Shown here one piece after another: positions 10,001 to 21,372 of a stretch of DNA of 64,000 nucleotides (position 1 is the first letter of the stretch; each line of letters begins with the position of its first letter). The DNA is taken from contig JASJZC010000003.1 in the NCBI GenBank assembly GCA_037178855.1, positions 1,302,001 to 1,366,000 of the forward strand, in the 5' to 3' direction. The position numbers were made by a program, and so were the translations under genes. The DNA comes from Oscheius sp. JU75 (lineage: Eukaryota; Nematoda; Chromadorea; Rhabditida; Rhabditidae). The notes under the pieces are model-generated. The model was not told the DNA's origin. It was given only the letters and a program-made list of their open reading frames with translations, and did not search any database.

Positions 10001-13000
10001 GTCTATTTTTTTTTTTTTTGCAATTTGCTTTTTGTAAGATAATGCAACGATATTTAGGGATTTATGGTTTTCGAACGATTCCAGTATACAACCCTTTAAG
10101 TCTTTGCGCAAGTGTTGTAAAGAAAAAGGCATGGGAAAGGTTGGAATTTGATAGGTTTACAAGAATTTTACCTACAAAAAGAAGCGATAGCCGATCTTGT
10201 TGATAAAAACCAGTTTATTACAGCTTAGAAAACTTGACCAAATCCTCCTCGGACAAGTCAAAATAGTCGTAATTCCAGTAGTTCATCGTAGATGGAAGAA
10301 TGGTCTTTTCTTCGACAGATGGAGTCTTTTTCTCGAAGCGGAAGACCTCGGCCTCGTCAATGTCGATGAGTTGACTGGACCAGTAGAGAAAAGAAGGGGG
10401 AGAGAACTTTTCAACGGCACTGGGAGTCATTTTCCTTAATTTTTGCTGTTAATTTGGGCCGGAAAGGGATGGAAAATAGGGGTCGCAAATGAGGAAAATG
10501 GCTGAGAAGCTAGCCCGTCATCGATTCTGCTGCGCTGGGAGCTAGAAGCCAATTGTGGATGGAGGGAAGGAGGCGGGTTTTATGGTAGGGGATAGGAGCA
10601 GCTGTCGATTAATTACTGAGTAGGGGGTCGCCAGAGGTCACGAGAATATGTTGTAGGTTGTTGCTAAGTTGTATACTGTAGAACCAATCTGTCTGTTCCT
10701 CATGAAGCATCGACAGAGTAAATCCAAAAAATCTTGGTTTTTAGGCTCCCTAAAACTGATTTGGAAAAAAAACTTTAGAATCAAAAATTAGAAAAAAAAA
10801 CTCTGAAATGGGGAAATTGATCTTCTTCGTCGGGGGTTAAAATTTCCTTTTTAAAATTACCGTTTCTGCAGTACCTACCTAATCTGTAAGGTTTCCGAGA
10901 GAGGACGGGAGAAAACTTGCCGTAATTCTGTGATGATACGGGTGAAATTCTGTCGGGTTTTTAAGGCGGCTAGGTTTATACATCATCTGGGTGTTTATGA
11001 AGGAGGTAGACACTCAAATATAGGTCAAAGTCTTGATTTTAACATATAATTTACCCTCCTCCATTTTCAGATCCTCCACTGCGAGCGCCGCGTCGATCTC
11101 CTACAGCAGCTGAACGAGCAGGCTCTCTTCCCCACCGAGAAGGTCATCTGGGACCGCAATATTGTGCCCAATGATCACACTTTCGGTCAGGCTGACCGTG
11201 TCCTGGCTCTCGATAAGCTCAATCTCCAGTTCCTCACTATTCGTGACTACCTGATGCGCAATTTCAAGCTCTTTCAGATGGAATCCACCTGTAATTTTGA
11301 TCCAATTTTCCCACTAAAAGTCCAAATTTAGACGAAATCCGTCAGGATCTCGAGGACGTCCTAGTGAGACTAAGGCCCTGGAAGCATGAGACGAGAGACG
11401 AGACAATTTTTGGCGGCTGGGCTAGGATGGCTCTTCCCGTGAGCCATTTCGAGATCGTGGCTGTGGACAAGCCCTTCGTGGGACAGAGCAGCCCGAGCAG
11501 CGTCAAGGCCAATTTCACTGTCAATGTCGGCAAAAGACAGGATATCAGGGGCGAATGGGAATGTGAGTTTCTTACAGCTTTTTCTATGAGTTAATGACCA
11601 ATTCATGATGCAAAAACGAGTCCTGGAAGGACATTTCTGTCCAGAGTTGCCCTGAAAAGTTAACTCTGGAGCTGACCAATAAATCTGAACTATCGTAGGG
11701 TTGATGGTGTATCCGCTGACATTTAGTCTGTCAGTGGTAGGCCGACGCTGTCTAGCTATCGCCATACTACTAGATTAAAAGAAACGTCAACCTATCGGAC
11801 TTTTTTTTCGTTTCTCTCAGTCTATTCAGCCGATATCTGGTCTCTGTCTGGTTTAGCCTATCCTACAATCCCACTAATTACCATGCCGACCTGTTACCTA
11901 CTTTTTTTTTTCTTAATTTAGCGTATCAGCCTAAGCCACCTGTTTCTATCACCCTTAAGAGTCGGTCAGAAACGCTGGGGTTAGTAACTTTTGTTCGCAA
12001 ATGATTGAACAAAAGTTGCGGTCAAAGAGCTATCGTAACTTTTGTTCATAAAATTTTTTAAATAAACGGTGCTCGAAACATGACCCGAAACATTGTTCTA
12101 CTTTTTTGTCTCTCTCAGCTTGACTGCTTTTAAACTTTTCAGCCTATTCCTGATACCTGAACTGTTTTACTAACCAACAGACACATTCATGTTTTGTCGA
12201 TCTATGTCCTTTTTTTGGTTCTGTTATCGGCACAATTTCTAAGAGTAATTCAAGAATCCAGATCTGTCACTAGCTTCTCCATATCCAAAGCCAGATACAG
12301 GGAAAAAGGCAGAGGAATAATAGGAGAAAATATGTTCGGAATACGCTCCGATTGTGTGATAAAAGACGGCTGTTTTCGATGAAAATCGGTAATAAAAACT
12401 TAATTTCAGCACTGCGCAAACATGACGTCTGCTTCTTCGTCACGGTCAGAGCCACCCAGACCGTCGGCAGCAAATATGACACCCGGAAGCCCATCGAGGA
12501 ACAGATGGAGATCATCCACGTGCGTGGCTGTGAAATCGATGGCATGCTCGACGCTACCGGCAAGGTCATCGAAGAATACGGTACTTTATCCCTTTTTTGT
12601 AACATAAAAAACGAATAATAGCCTCCTACGAGCGCAAGCAGACGTGGCATGGCGAGAGTCGAAGCTATCGCGTCCTCTTGGACACTAACCAGTACCGAAT
12701 GGACATGGAGAATCACACGGAGAGGGGCGGCGAGGACGTCTACACGACCTTCAATCTCGTCGTCCGGAGAGACCCAAAAACGAACAACTTCAAGGCAGTC
12801 CTGGGCACTATTAGGGAGCTCCTGAACACGGAATGCGTCATCCCCGACTGGCTGCAGGACGTCGTCATCGGATTCGGGAACCCGGCTGCGGCACACTATT
12901 CCAAGTGGGTTTTTATCATTTTTTTAGCTGTAGCTTGGATTTGTGGTGATATCAGGGGTAAAATGTGGGAACACAGGGCGTTTTAGTAAAGTTATTAAAA

Positions 13001-16000
13001 ATGGAAAGCTTGTGCTAGCTATGAAGTACTTTCTACTCTTCAGACTCTTCTGGCTTTTGCACAGTATCGGCGATAGGAGTCTTTTTTTTGGCATGTCAAC
13101 ATTAATACCCAAATACTTGACAAATTATTCCATGTCAAGAAACAAAGGGGCAAGCCAGCTGTGCAGAAAACTGCTACTAGGGAAGCGGCGCAGCCGCCAA
13201 TGATTAATTCTAAGCCAAGTCCAAAGGGCTGCGAAGCTGGCAGCTGGTGACACTCAGAAGGGCCCTAGGACCTCGTTTTCGTGGCCATGTCTGTCTAAAC
13301 AGCAACAGCAACATTAAATGCTTCGGAGGACTTCCGCTATACTTTATTTTTCTTCTCCGAAACAAAGCAACTTTTAGCAGGAGCAATCAAGCACCCAAAA
13401 GTTGTAGCTTTGTCTTTTTTTCGTAACAATTCCAATTGGAGCAATTAAAAAGAGGACAGTTTTACTAGATCAGGTTTCTGAGGGACGGCAGACCCTGTCA
13501 TGGTTCTGAAGACTTCGGCCGATGTGACTGCTCTGGACCTCCATGACAACAAAATGGTTAGTTTTCCGTAATTTATAGGCCAAAAACAGCCTGTAGGTTC
13601 ACGTGAATGTGCGCAATCTGCGTCTCTTCAATGCCGGCGCCTTCAGCAACGTCTACCGCGGCAATCTGCAGCTTTCGGAGGGGCGTGGTGAGACCGAGAT
13701 AGTCATCAAAAAGACCTGGAGCCCGAAGGAGGAGAACAAGGTCAATACGGTCGAGATTAACATCCTCAAAGTGCTCAACAGGATGAATCACAAGAACACC
13801 GTCAAGCTGCTCTACTTTTTTTGCACCGAGTATGCTGGCAACACTTGTTACTCGCTGATCTTCGAGTTCCTGCCGCTCAATCTCTACCAATATATGAGGC
13901 AATTCGACAAAAAAATCTGCCTTGTGGAGACGAAAATGTTCGCCTGGCAGCTCTTTCGCGGACTGTATCATCTCGAGCGGGCCAACATAATTCATCGCGA
14001 CATCAAGCCCCAAAATCTGCTTGTGGATCCGGAGACGGGACTCCTGAAGATCGGAGATTTTGGCAGCTCGTGCATAGATCCGAAGGGACCGCAGCCGTCG
14101 TACCATGTGACGCGCTACTACAGGTAGGTAGGCAGACTGACCACAAAATTATTCACACCATGTGGGGACGACGGTAACTGTCAAGGAGCCCAATTACTCG
14201 ATCCCAATTTTGTTCCTACTGCTCCCCCATATCATTCTATCTCCTAGTGATCTGTCCACTTCTTATCTCTGTCCATCTGTCCCGAAGTTGTTCACGTCAA
14301 CTTTTCACCAACTCTCCCGTGTCTCTGTCAACCCAACGGTATTGTTGCCATTCGTGTCTGTCACTTTGGCATGACAGCTAATCTTATCCCTTCTCCTTAT
14401 CATGTCCAGTAGAACCTAAACTTGTGAGGCAGGAGGCTGAACCTACCCACGGAATACTGTCACAATCTCAAAAACTACAATACCGACCTCTTCGCTACAG
14501 ACCCCCCGAACTGCTGCTCGGCTCGAAGGAATACGGTCCCGAGGTGGACGTCTGGTCAGCTGGGTGCTGTCTCTCTGAACTCCTCGGCGGCCGAATCACC
14601 TTTCCTGGACGCAGCACTGCCGGACAGATGGAGTTGATCATGAACTGTTTCGGCGTGCCGACACAGGACGAGGTGACGGCGATGAAGGCCTCAGCAAGTA
14701 AGTATCGCGATGCCAAGGAGGCATTCCACGGTAAGAACAAGACCTCGCTGGAGAAGCTGCTCCCCGTGGTCTCGGGTCATTGTACCCAGGAGGCTGTGCA
14801 GCTCATCCAACGCATTCTGCAATTCAATCCGAACCAACGTCTACGCGGCCAGGAATTGCTGAAGGATGCCTTCTTCGCCGAGCTCTGGGACGAGAAGACG
14901 CGCCGGCCGAGCAGCAAGCCCATCGAATGCATCACCTTGGTCGACAAGAGAGAGATCGAGGGAGGAGACAAGTCGATGACGGGATCCATCGATCTTACTC
15001 ACGAATAAAGTCAATAAATATAAACAGAAATGGAAGGGGCAGACGTGGAGAGAGTTTGAGGACTTACTCTTAGCCTTGTTTTTGTATGACCCGCGGTTTT
15101 GGGATCGCATTGGTGATGTAAAGAATCATGGATGATTTGTAACTCTTGCCACACATTAGGTCTTTAAAAATGCTAAATGAAAAAAAAAGTAGTGTCAGAG
15201 ACAGGAGTCCTTTCTTCCTTGACTATGAGCCAAAGTAGCGCGATCAGGCTGGAGCTCGACCGGGCTCGGTGTTCATACTTTTGTTATGTTTATTAGCTAG
15301 AGTAGCTACAAAATATGGGTATTCATCCAATATTTCGGGTTTTCTGTAAACTTTGAAGGGAACGGGAGAAAGATGAGTCACCTCCCAGGGTGTCAAGGAG
15401 GAGAATGAGACTAGGTGCTATGGTAATCATTCGCTAAATACCTGTTATAATTTTCAGACTAAACAACCGCATTCCCACCACGGACTTCAACGACACTTTC
15501 CTCAGCTATGAGCATCTCTGTGCCTCATTCCCCGAAAACAAGATTGAACCCTCAGCGCCCGTGGACCAAATGATTCCTCCCTTCAGGTTTTTCAGTCTTT
15601 CTTCGTCGCTAAAAACCTAGCTTTTAGATTAACATTCAACGATATGACCACCCCAGAAGACAAGACGATTCGTGCCGAGCCCATGACCGTCATTCCGCGT
15701 AGCCCCTACCCGCTAGAATTGAACAAAAATCAGGTTCTGTTCACACCGAGCCAGGTCGAAGCTATTAAGGTGATTTTCCCGTTTTTCAATAGCTAAAATT
15801 CGAAATTTTAAGGCCGGAATGCAGCCAGGACTGTCGATGATCGTCGGACCGCCGGGAACGGGAAAGACGGATGTGGCTGTTCAGATAATCTCGAACATCT
15901 ATCACAATTGGCCGAATCAGAGGACGCTGGTGGTCACACACAGTAATCAGGCCCTAAATCAGCTCTTTGAGAAGATCATAGCGCTGGATGTGGACGAGAG

Positions 16001-19000
16001 ACATCTGCTCAGAATGGGTCAGTTTTATATCTCACGTTTTTAGGATAATGATTACATAAGTGACGCCATTCAATTTAGGCAATTACATTCTGAAAAAAAA
16101 AATAACATAACATAGTTGACTCGCTTCTGTTTCATAGTGACGGACGGACTGACGGACACCAGGGCGCTTTTGTAGTAGAGATATTTCCACTTTTCAGGTC
16201 ACGGAGAGGAGAGTCTTGAGACCGAGAAGGACTTTTCGCGCTACGGCCGGGTGAATCATGTGCTGCGTGAGCGTCTCCGTCTCCTCCAGGAAGTCGAAAA
16301 GCTCCAGAAGGCCATGAAAGTTGAGGGAGATGTCAGTTACAGCTGTGACAATGCCGGCTCCTTCTTCCGCTTCACCGTGAGTCTTTACTTAGAAATGGCT
16401 CGTTGCATCGAAAATGTCCTGGACGCACGTACTATTTCGTATTTTAGCGGAAATTCAAATCTTTCGAAATATACATTTTATCGGATTTTTGGCGGCGCTG
16501 CTTCAGAAACCAAACTACGAGTTTTTCTCTAACTTTTCTCGCCCAAAAACCATATAAATTTAGGTCCAATTTGCTTGGGACGAGTTCCTCGAGAAGTGCA
16601 AAAATGGTGACGCCAACCTGGCCGAAATCTACCCATTCCGTGACTATTTCGCCACCGATTTGCCCGATATGTTCACCGGCGAGAAGGGCCACGACGAGGA
16701 GGCTGCCCAGTCCGGCTGGCGCCATATCAAGGCAATTTTCGAGCAGCTGGAAGAATTCAGAGCCTTCGAATTGCTAAGGAATGGACGTGACAGAACAGAA
16801 TACCTGCTGGTTCGTTTTTTATCTTATTTTTTCGGTTAAAACACTAAGTTTAGGTGAAGGAGGCAAAAATCATCGCAATGACATGTACACATGCGGCTCT
16901 AAGACGCAAAGAACTGGTCGATCTTGGATTCCGATATGACAACATCCTGATGGAAGAAGCCGCCCAGATTCTGGAGGTCGAGACGTTCATACCTCTTCTG
17001 CTGCAGGTACTTTTTGATTTTTCTCCTTACGAGGATCAGAATGGGACCAAAAAATATAGAAAGAGGTGCTACAAAAATGTACCAGCACCTAGTAGTCATA
17101 AACATACCGGAAACAAATTTTATCATACAGTCATGTTCCGTCAAGTTTTGAGCTAAAAACTGAGTTACCATAGCTATTTGAAGCTTTTTTACTGGTGCTG
17201 TTCTCGTAGTTTTATCCATATCAAAGGCAGCAGACCTCAAAAAGTACTTGGAGAATATCTAGCTCACAATAGCTTATCAATATTATTATCCATACCTGAT
17301 TCTTGCCTAGGTCGAATTTCTGAATATAGTTTTTTGGTTGTAGAATACTTGTAAAGCGATTACAGCCAACTCTCGATGTGGTAGATACACGTTTTGTACG
17401 GAAAAAGTCTACTACGCTCCCCATTTCCAGAACCCGAAAGACGGTCGTTCGCGCCTGAAGCGCTGGATCATGATCGGAGATCACAATCAGCTCCCGCCGA
17501 TTGTCCAGAACCGTGCCTTCCAGAAGTATTCCAACATGGAGCAGTCTCTGTTTGCCCGATTCGTCCGTCTCGGCGTTCCTCATACCATGCTCGACGCCCA
17601 GGGTCGTGCCAGAGCAGAGTTTGTCCTTTTTCCTATGTTTTTGAATTAAAAGCTTGCAGTATTGCCTCGCTGTACAGCTGGAGATATCGCACACTGGGCA
17701 ACCTGCCCCACATTGAGAACCTTCCCCGATTCCAGAATGCCAACGCGGGCTTCGGCTTCAGCTTCCAACTGATAGATGTCCCGAATTTCAATGGAGTGGG
17801 CGAGTCAGAGCCCAGTCAATACTTCTATCAGGTAAGCGACTTAATTTATAGGTTTTTTTTAGCTTTTAAAAGTTGGAAATTGGCCTAAAATTCTTGTCGG
17901 TACCAATAGAGTACTGTAAGTATTGTATTCTTACCCAGCTCAAAAACCTATAAAATGATACTTTACTAAAAATTCTTGACCTCGGACGAGATCGAGCCTC
18001 TGCTCGCGTTCAAATCCTTGCTGTTTACAGCAGGCCAGATAGGCGCACAAACATTTGAAAATTTATTCACGCAACAAAGTCTATTTCAGAACCTCGGTGA
18101 GGCCGAATACGCTGTCGCCCTGTTCACCTACATGCGAATTCTGGGCTATCCAGCCGAGAAGATTTCCATCATCACGACCTACAATGGACAGGCGCAGCTC
18201 CTACGCGACGTCATTGAGTCCCGATGTGCTAACAATCCTCTAATCGGAGCCCCTGCGAAGATCTCGACCGTGGACAAATACCAGGGCCAGCAGAACGACT
18301 ACATTATTCTTAGTCTCGTCAGAACCAAACATATCGGGCATATTAGGTAGATTTTCACTGTTTTTAGACACATAAAATGGCTGTTTAGGGATGTGAGACG
18401 TCTGATTGTGGCCTTGTCCCGTGCCCGACTCGGTCTCTACGTGCTGGGACGTGCCAAGCTCTTCCAGAACTGCCTGGAATTGCAGCCGGCCTTTGAAATT
18501 GTGAGTTTCTATTATTAGCTCTTCACTAGTTCAAATCGCTATCTAGTATTGTAAATATCCGTCAGAGTTACAGTATCCAAAGCAAAAAATGGGGTGAAAC
18601 GTTGTGTCACATGTGTTTTTTTTTGACAGCCGTCTTCCGAGCAACGATTTCGTAAGTAACTGAGGCCGGTCTTGACCTCACACAAGTTAGCTGGTAGATT
18701 CGAGTTTACACTATTTTCCTCATTCTCATCCTGTCATCCCGAACTTTTTGGGCGGGAAGAGTGTCCAGAAATAAGATGCCACGGCGATTTTAGAATTGCA
18801 ACTTTTTCGGTCATTGGAAGTCCAAAAAACCAGTAAAAGCCAGTTGTTATGCAGATTAGACAAAAAAGTCCCAATACGTGACATGACCAATTTTTAACGT
18901 TCGAGCATCTAGAGAAAAAAAACTTCATCATTTTCAGCTCTGCAAACGCCCGCCCCGCCTCATTCTCGTCCCCAGTGAGCCCTACCCAGCCACGCGAAAA

Positions 19001-19377
19001 GCCAACGAGAGAGCAGCCGGCGAGCCGCTGGAGATCCACGACACTGTCGAGTTCTGTCATTTCGTGCATCAGTTCTACTTGGGCAATGTCGAGACCCTCA
19101 AGGCTCGCTACCAGGCCGCCCAGGCCGAATATGAGGAGAAAATGGCTGTAAGTTGACTACTTTTTTGTCTTAAAAATAACCCATTTTTAAGATATTACGT
19201 CCCCCGCCGGTAGAAGAAGTTAAACCAGTCGCGGAAGAGGAAGAAATGGAAGAGGAGCCCGCCGTCCAGACCGCTCCCGTACCGCCTCGCAAGAAGCTCG
19301 AGGAGGAGGAAGTCGCCCAGGATATCGTCTTCGAAGAGATGGACTTTGAGAGGCTCGAACACGTCCCGAAATATTAG
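7009..19377 (+). CDS. AQR: intron-binding protein Aquarius (AQR), SF1-type RNA helicase
   Basis: Spliceosomal helicase-like protein that binds intron RNA upstream of the branch site; the C. elegans orthologue is emb-4. I could place 24 exons (7009-7080 to 19192-19377) that sum to 4365 nt, exactly 1454 codons plus stop, close to the roughly 1485 aa of the human protein. The N-terminal armadillo-like part includes KYWAPF and MVNEKFKE. Then come [20 protein letters not shown] and [11 protein letters not shown]. The helicase core has Walker A GPPGTGKT near 15848, EEAAQ near 16954, [46 protein letters not shown] and [11 protein letters not shown]. The tail is acidic. Most introns are 40-60 nt, but introns 8, 10 and 12 are 1180, 847 and 2553 nt; introns 8 and 12 host other genes. 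The ATG sits 3 nt after TTTTCAG. It converges on the CK1-like kinase. Confidence 0.96.
7745..8970 (-). repeat. several decayed tRNA-like elements in AQR introns 2 and 6
   Basis: In intron 2 (near 7755 and 7850-7905) and intron 6 (8836-8885, 8915-8970) the motif CTAACCACTAGGC recurs, fully or degraded, with ...TCGTTCTGAC.GTAGTC between. Read on the minus strand, the first motif is a tRNA A-box (GCCTAGTGGTTAG), and the bases before it resemble a worn T-arm. The copies do not fold into complete tRNAs. They look like tRNA-derived insertions (SINE-like or pseudo-tRNAs). Confidence 0.5.
10218..10430 (-). CDS. small 70-aa protein nested in AQR intron 8, antisense to host
   Basis: Uninterrupted frame from an ATG in good context (GGAAAATGAC) to a TAA that overlaps an AATAAA poly(A) signal. 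The protein is acidic and aromatic, ending [18 protein letters not shown]. It lies on the opposite strand inside a 1180-nt AQR intron. I do not recognise the family with confidence. The Tyr-rich end with DL...KF faintly recalls the C-terminus of the complex I subunit NDUFV3, but the N-terminus does not look like a mitochondrial presequence. A tight stop/poly(A) arrangement and biased composition argue for a real gene. Confidence 0.5.
   Translation of the reverse strand: MTPSAVEKFSPPSFLYWSSQLIDIDEAEVFRFEKKTPSVEEKTILPSTMNYWNYDYFDLSEEDLVKFSKL
13500..15008 (+). CDS. GSK3-like Ser/Thr kinase nested in AQR intron 12
   Basis: Three exons (13500-13556, 13597-14123, 14501-15008) give 363 aa. Kinase features in order: a degenerate Gly loop [11 protein letters not shown], the ATP Lys in IVIKK, the C-helix Glu in VEINIL, catalytic [13 protein letters not shown] in IGDFGSSC, the activation-loop Tyr of the GSK3 type in [16 protein letters not shown], then DVWSAGC and the CMGC insert region up to LQFNPNQRL. 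The short C-terminus ends SIDLTHE. All catalytic residues are present. It sits on the same strand as AQR, wholly inside one intron, and has its own AATAAA overlapping the stop. It resembles the divergent gskl-type duplicates of nematodes, many of which are sperm-expressed; that expression is only an inference here. Confidence 0.9.
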
Positions 19378-19952
19378 GGGTCTGATCTATATTTATCTCG
19401 CAATTCGTTATGATTCATTCATGTTCTCGTTGAAAAATTGTAAATCTTTCTTTGGCATAATGTTTTTAAAGGTATAGAAAGAGTTGGAAACGGAGACATG
19501 GCGAGAAGGCAGGACGGTAGAGGGAAGAGACATTAGCTCAAGACAGTGAAAGAGGTAAAGTATAGGAGAGTAGGTAGTCAAAAGTCGAGCTAGTTAGACA
19601 GATAGAGGAAGAGTAATAGGCCGAGATTCTAGAGACCAGCAAAATCGTTGGAAAAGTAGCTAGGGAACAGAACTAGAACTGGATCGAAAAAGATGAAGTG
19701 AGACGAGATAGTAGAGATTAGAACAGACGTGATTTTTGAAGGAAAGCCTAGAGACTTTGAAACATACGATTGCGACAATGGGTGGTATGCTTTCCTCAGT
19801 TTGTGGTAGAATTCTGTTTGCAAAAGAACTGTTACGTAACGAAGACGAACTGGGAGACAGGCAGATACAGTAGTACAGGAAAAGTTAAGAAGAGTATAAG
19901 AGTCTCAGAAAGACTTGAATTTTGTTCAGAGTTTTATTGACTCCCAGTTCGT
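19378..19952. other. convergent intergenic region AQR / CK1-like kinase
   Basis: Purine-rich (GAGA-type) low-complexity sequence between two stop codons. No gene is supported. An AATAAA on the minus strand just beyond the kinase stop is a plausible poly(A) signal for that gene. Confidence 0.45.
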
Positions 19953-21018
19953 CTAGCGTTCCCAGTCGTAGGGAAACTCGGGCAGTCCGGTTCTGGCCAA
20001 GGCCGTCCGCATCATCTGGTAGATCTGCTGGTAGGGCGGAGCGTCGAAGTAGCTGACCTTGTCGACAAGAGCCAAGATGTCGCGATATTCCTGGGGACAG
20101 GGGGGCGGGAAGAGCTCATTGAGTCCGGGCATATAGCGACAGCGCTGCTTGAACTCGCCGACCTTGTTGATGTCCTGGACCTCGCGCCACGGAACGCGTC
20201 CGATCGTCAGCTCGACCTGCATGTAGACCCACGTCTCGCAGTCGTCCTTCCTGCATAAATCCTGCTGCTTGTGACAGGCAATCGGGGCGTAGCGAACCGT
20301 TCCGCGGAAGCCGGCTGCCTGGCGCGGCTTTCTGATTACTCCCTCATCGTTTGTGAACTTTCGACACATTCCAAAGTCCAGGATGTAGACCTGTAAATGG
20401 GAATGTCTCTCTGTACCTCTGTAAGTGACAAACCTTGCGAAGCTCATTGAGTTCAGCCCTTCCGATGGTATAGTTGCCCGGCTTGACGTCTCTGTGCAAG
20501 TACCCGATTCCGTGAAGATCTTCCAGTGCCTCGAGAGCCTGAATGCCGACGGAGATGGCACAGGCGAGACTGAGTTTCTGCTGCGGACGCTCCTTTCTTA
20601 GGTCCTGTAGCGACTTGCCGACCAGAGTCATAACGACGTAGTTGAGTATAAATATAAGGTAATATTAAGACTACACCCTGATAGAAGTTCGACAGAAGTC
20701 ACACATGCGGAGGTCAGCTCTCCGTGTATAACCTTTGTCAAATATTGACCAGAGTAAAAACTTATAGTTCCCGTAGCGGCCCTTGTCTTCGATGTTGCAG
20801 AAGTGACGACTTCCTTTCTTGTTCAGCTCGCCAAGGACGAAGACTTCCATCCGGAGCACCTGTATTTGCTCGTTAATTCCCTCCACCTTCAGCGCATACT
20901 GGCCAGTTGGGTCGCGGACTTTGTAGACTGCTCCGAAACCGCCCTCTCCTAGCTTCTTTTCAATTGTCCATCTGTCGACTACCACGCCGACGTCCAATTG
21001 CACGACCGCGTTGGCCAT
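19953..21018 (-). CDS. casein kinase 1 / tau-tubulin-kinase-like protein kinase (possibly defective)
   Basis: Exon 1 (21018 to about 20762) encodes VDRWTIEKKLGEGGFGAVYK, the Lys in YALKVEG and the CK1-type ELNKKGSRHFC. The next exon (about 20640-20434) carries YVVMTLVGKSLQDLRKERP and catalytic HRDVKPGNY. The last (20390-19953) carries DFGMCRKF, GTVRYAPIACHKQQD, DDCETWVYMQVE and a C-terminal extension. All catalytic residues are present, as in the large nematode TTBK-like expansion. The join between exons 1 and 2 is odd: the donor AA|GTTTTT is fine, but no in-frame AG acceptor precedes the YVVMTL block, because a TAA lies upstream in that frame with no AG after it. Either a non-canonical acceptor or a lesion is present. 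Intron 2 is normal (43 nt). Confidence 0.8.
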
Positions 21019-21372
21019 TTCTCTAAAAATTGCAATCTCTGTCTCTGTCGCTTCTACTATCCATCGTGCCCAAGTAACCAAACTGTGCGCTCACCAGATA
21101 GAAGAACCTTCTGTCGTAGTTGTAGTAGTCGAATTGAGTTGCACTCACTTAATTGAATCAGAGAATACAGAATTGTTATAACGAAAACAAAACATTGAAA
21201 TCGCTAATGACTCGCCTTGGGACAACTAGTGGCTCACTCTGTGGACAGAACCCTGTTTCATAATGTTCTTGGGTAGCTCTACTCCGGAGCATAGATTGTT
21301 TTGTTGAGTCTACCCTCGATATCTTCGTCTCTCTGTCTCTCTACCTCTTTGTGAAGATACTCCGTTTCTAGG
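21019..21372. other. spacer upstream of two divergent genes
   Basis: Separates the kinase start from the receptor-L-domain gene. Minus-strand frame 21479-21279 is open and polar but overlaps the better supported plus-strand gene, so no gene is called in this spacer. Confidence 0.35.
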
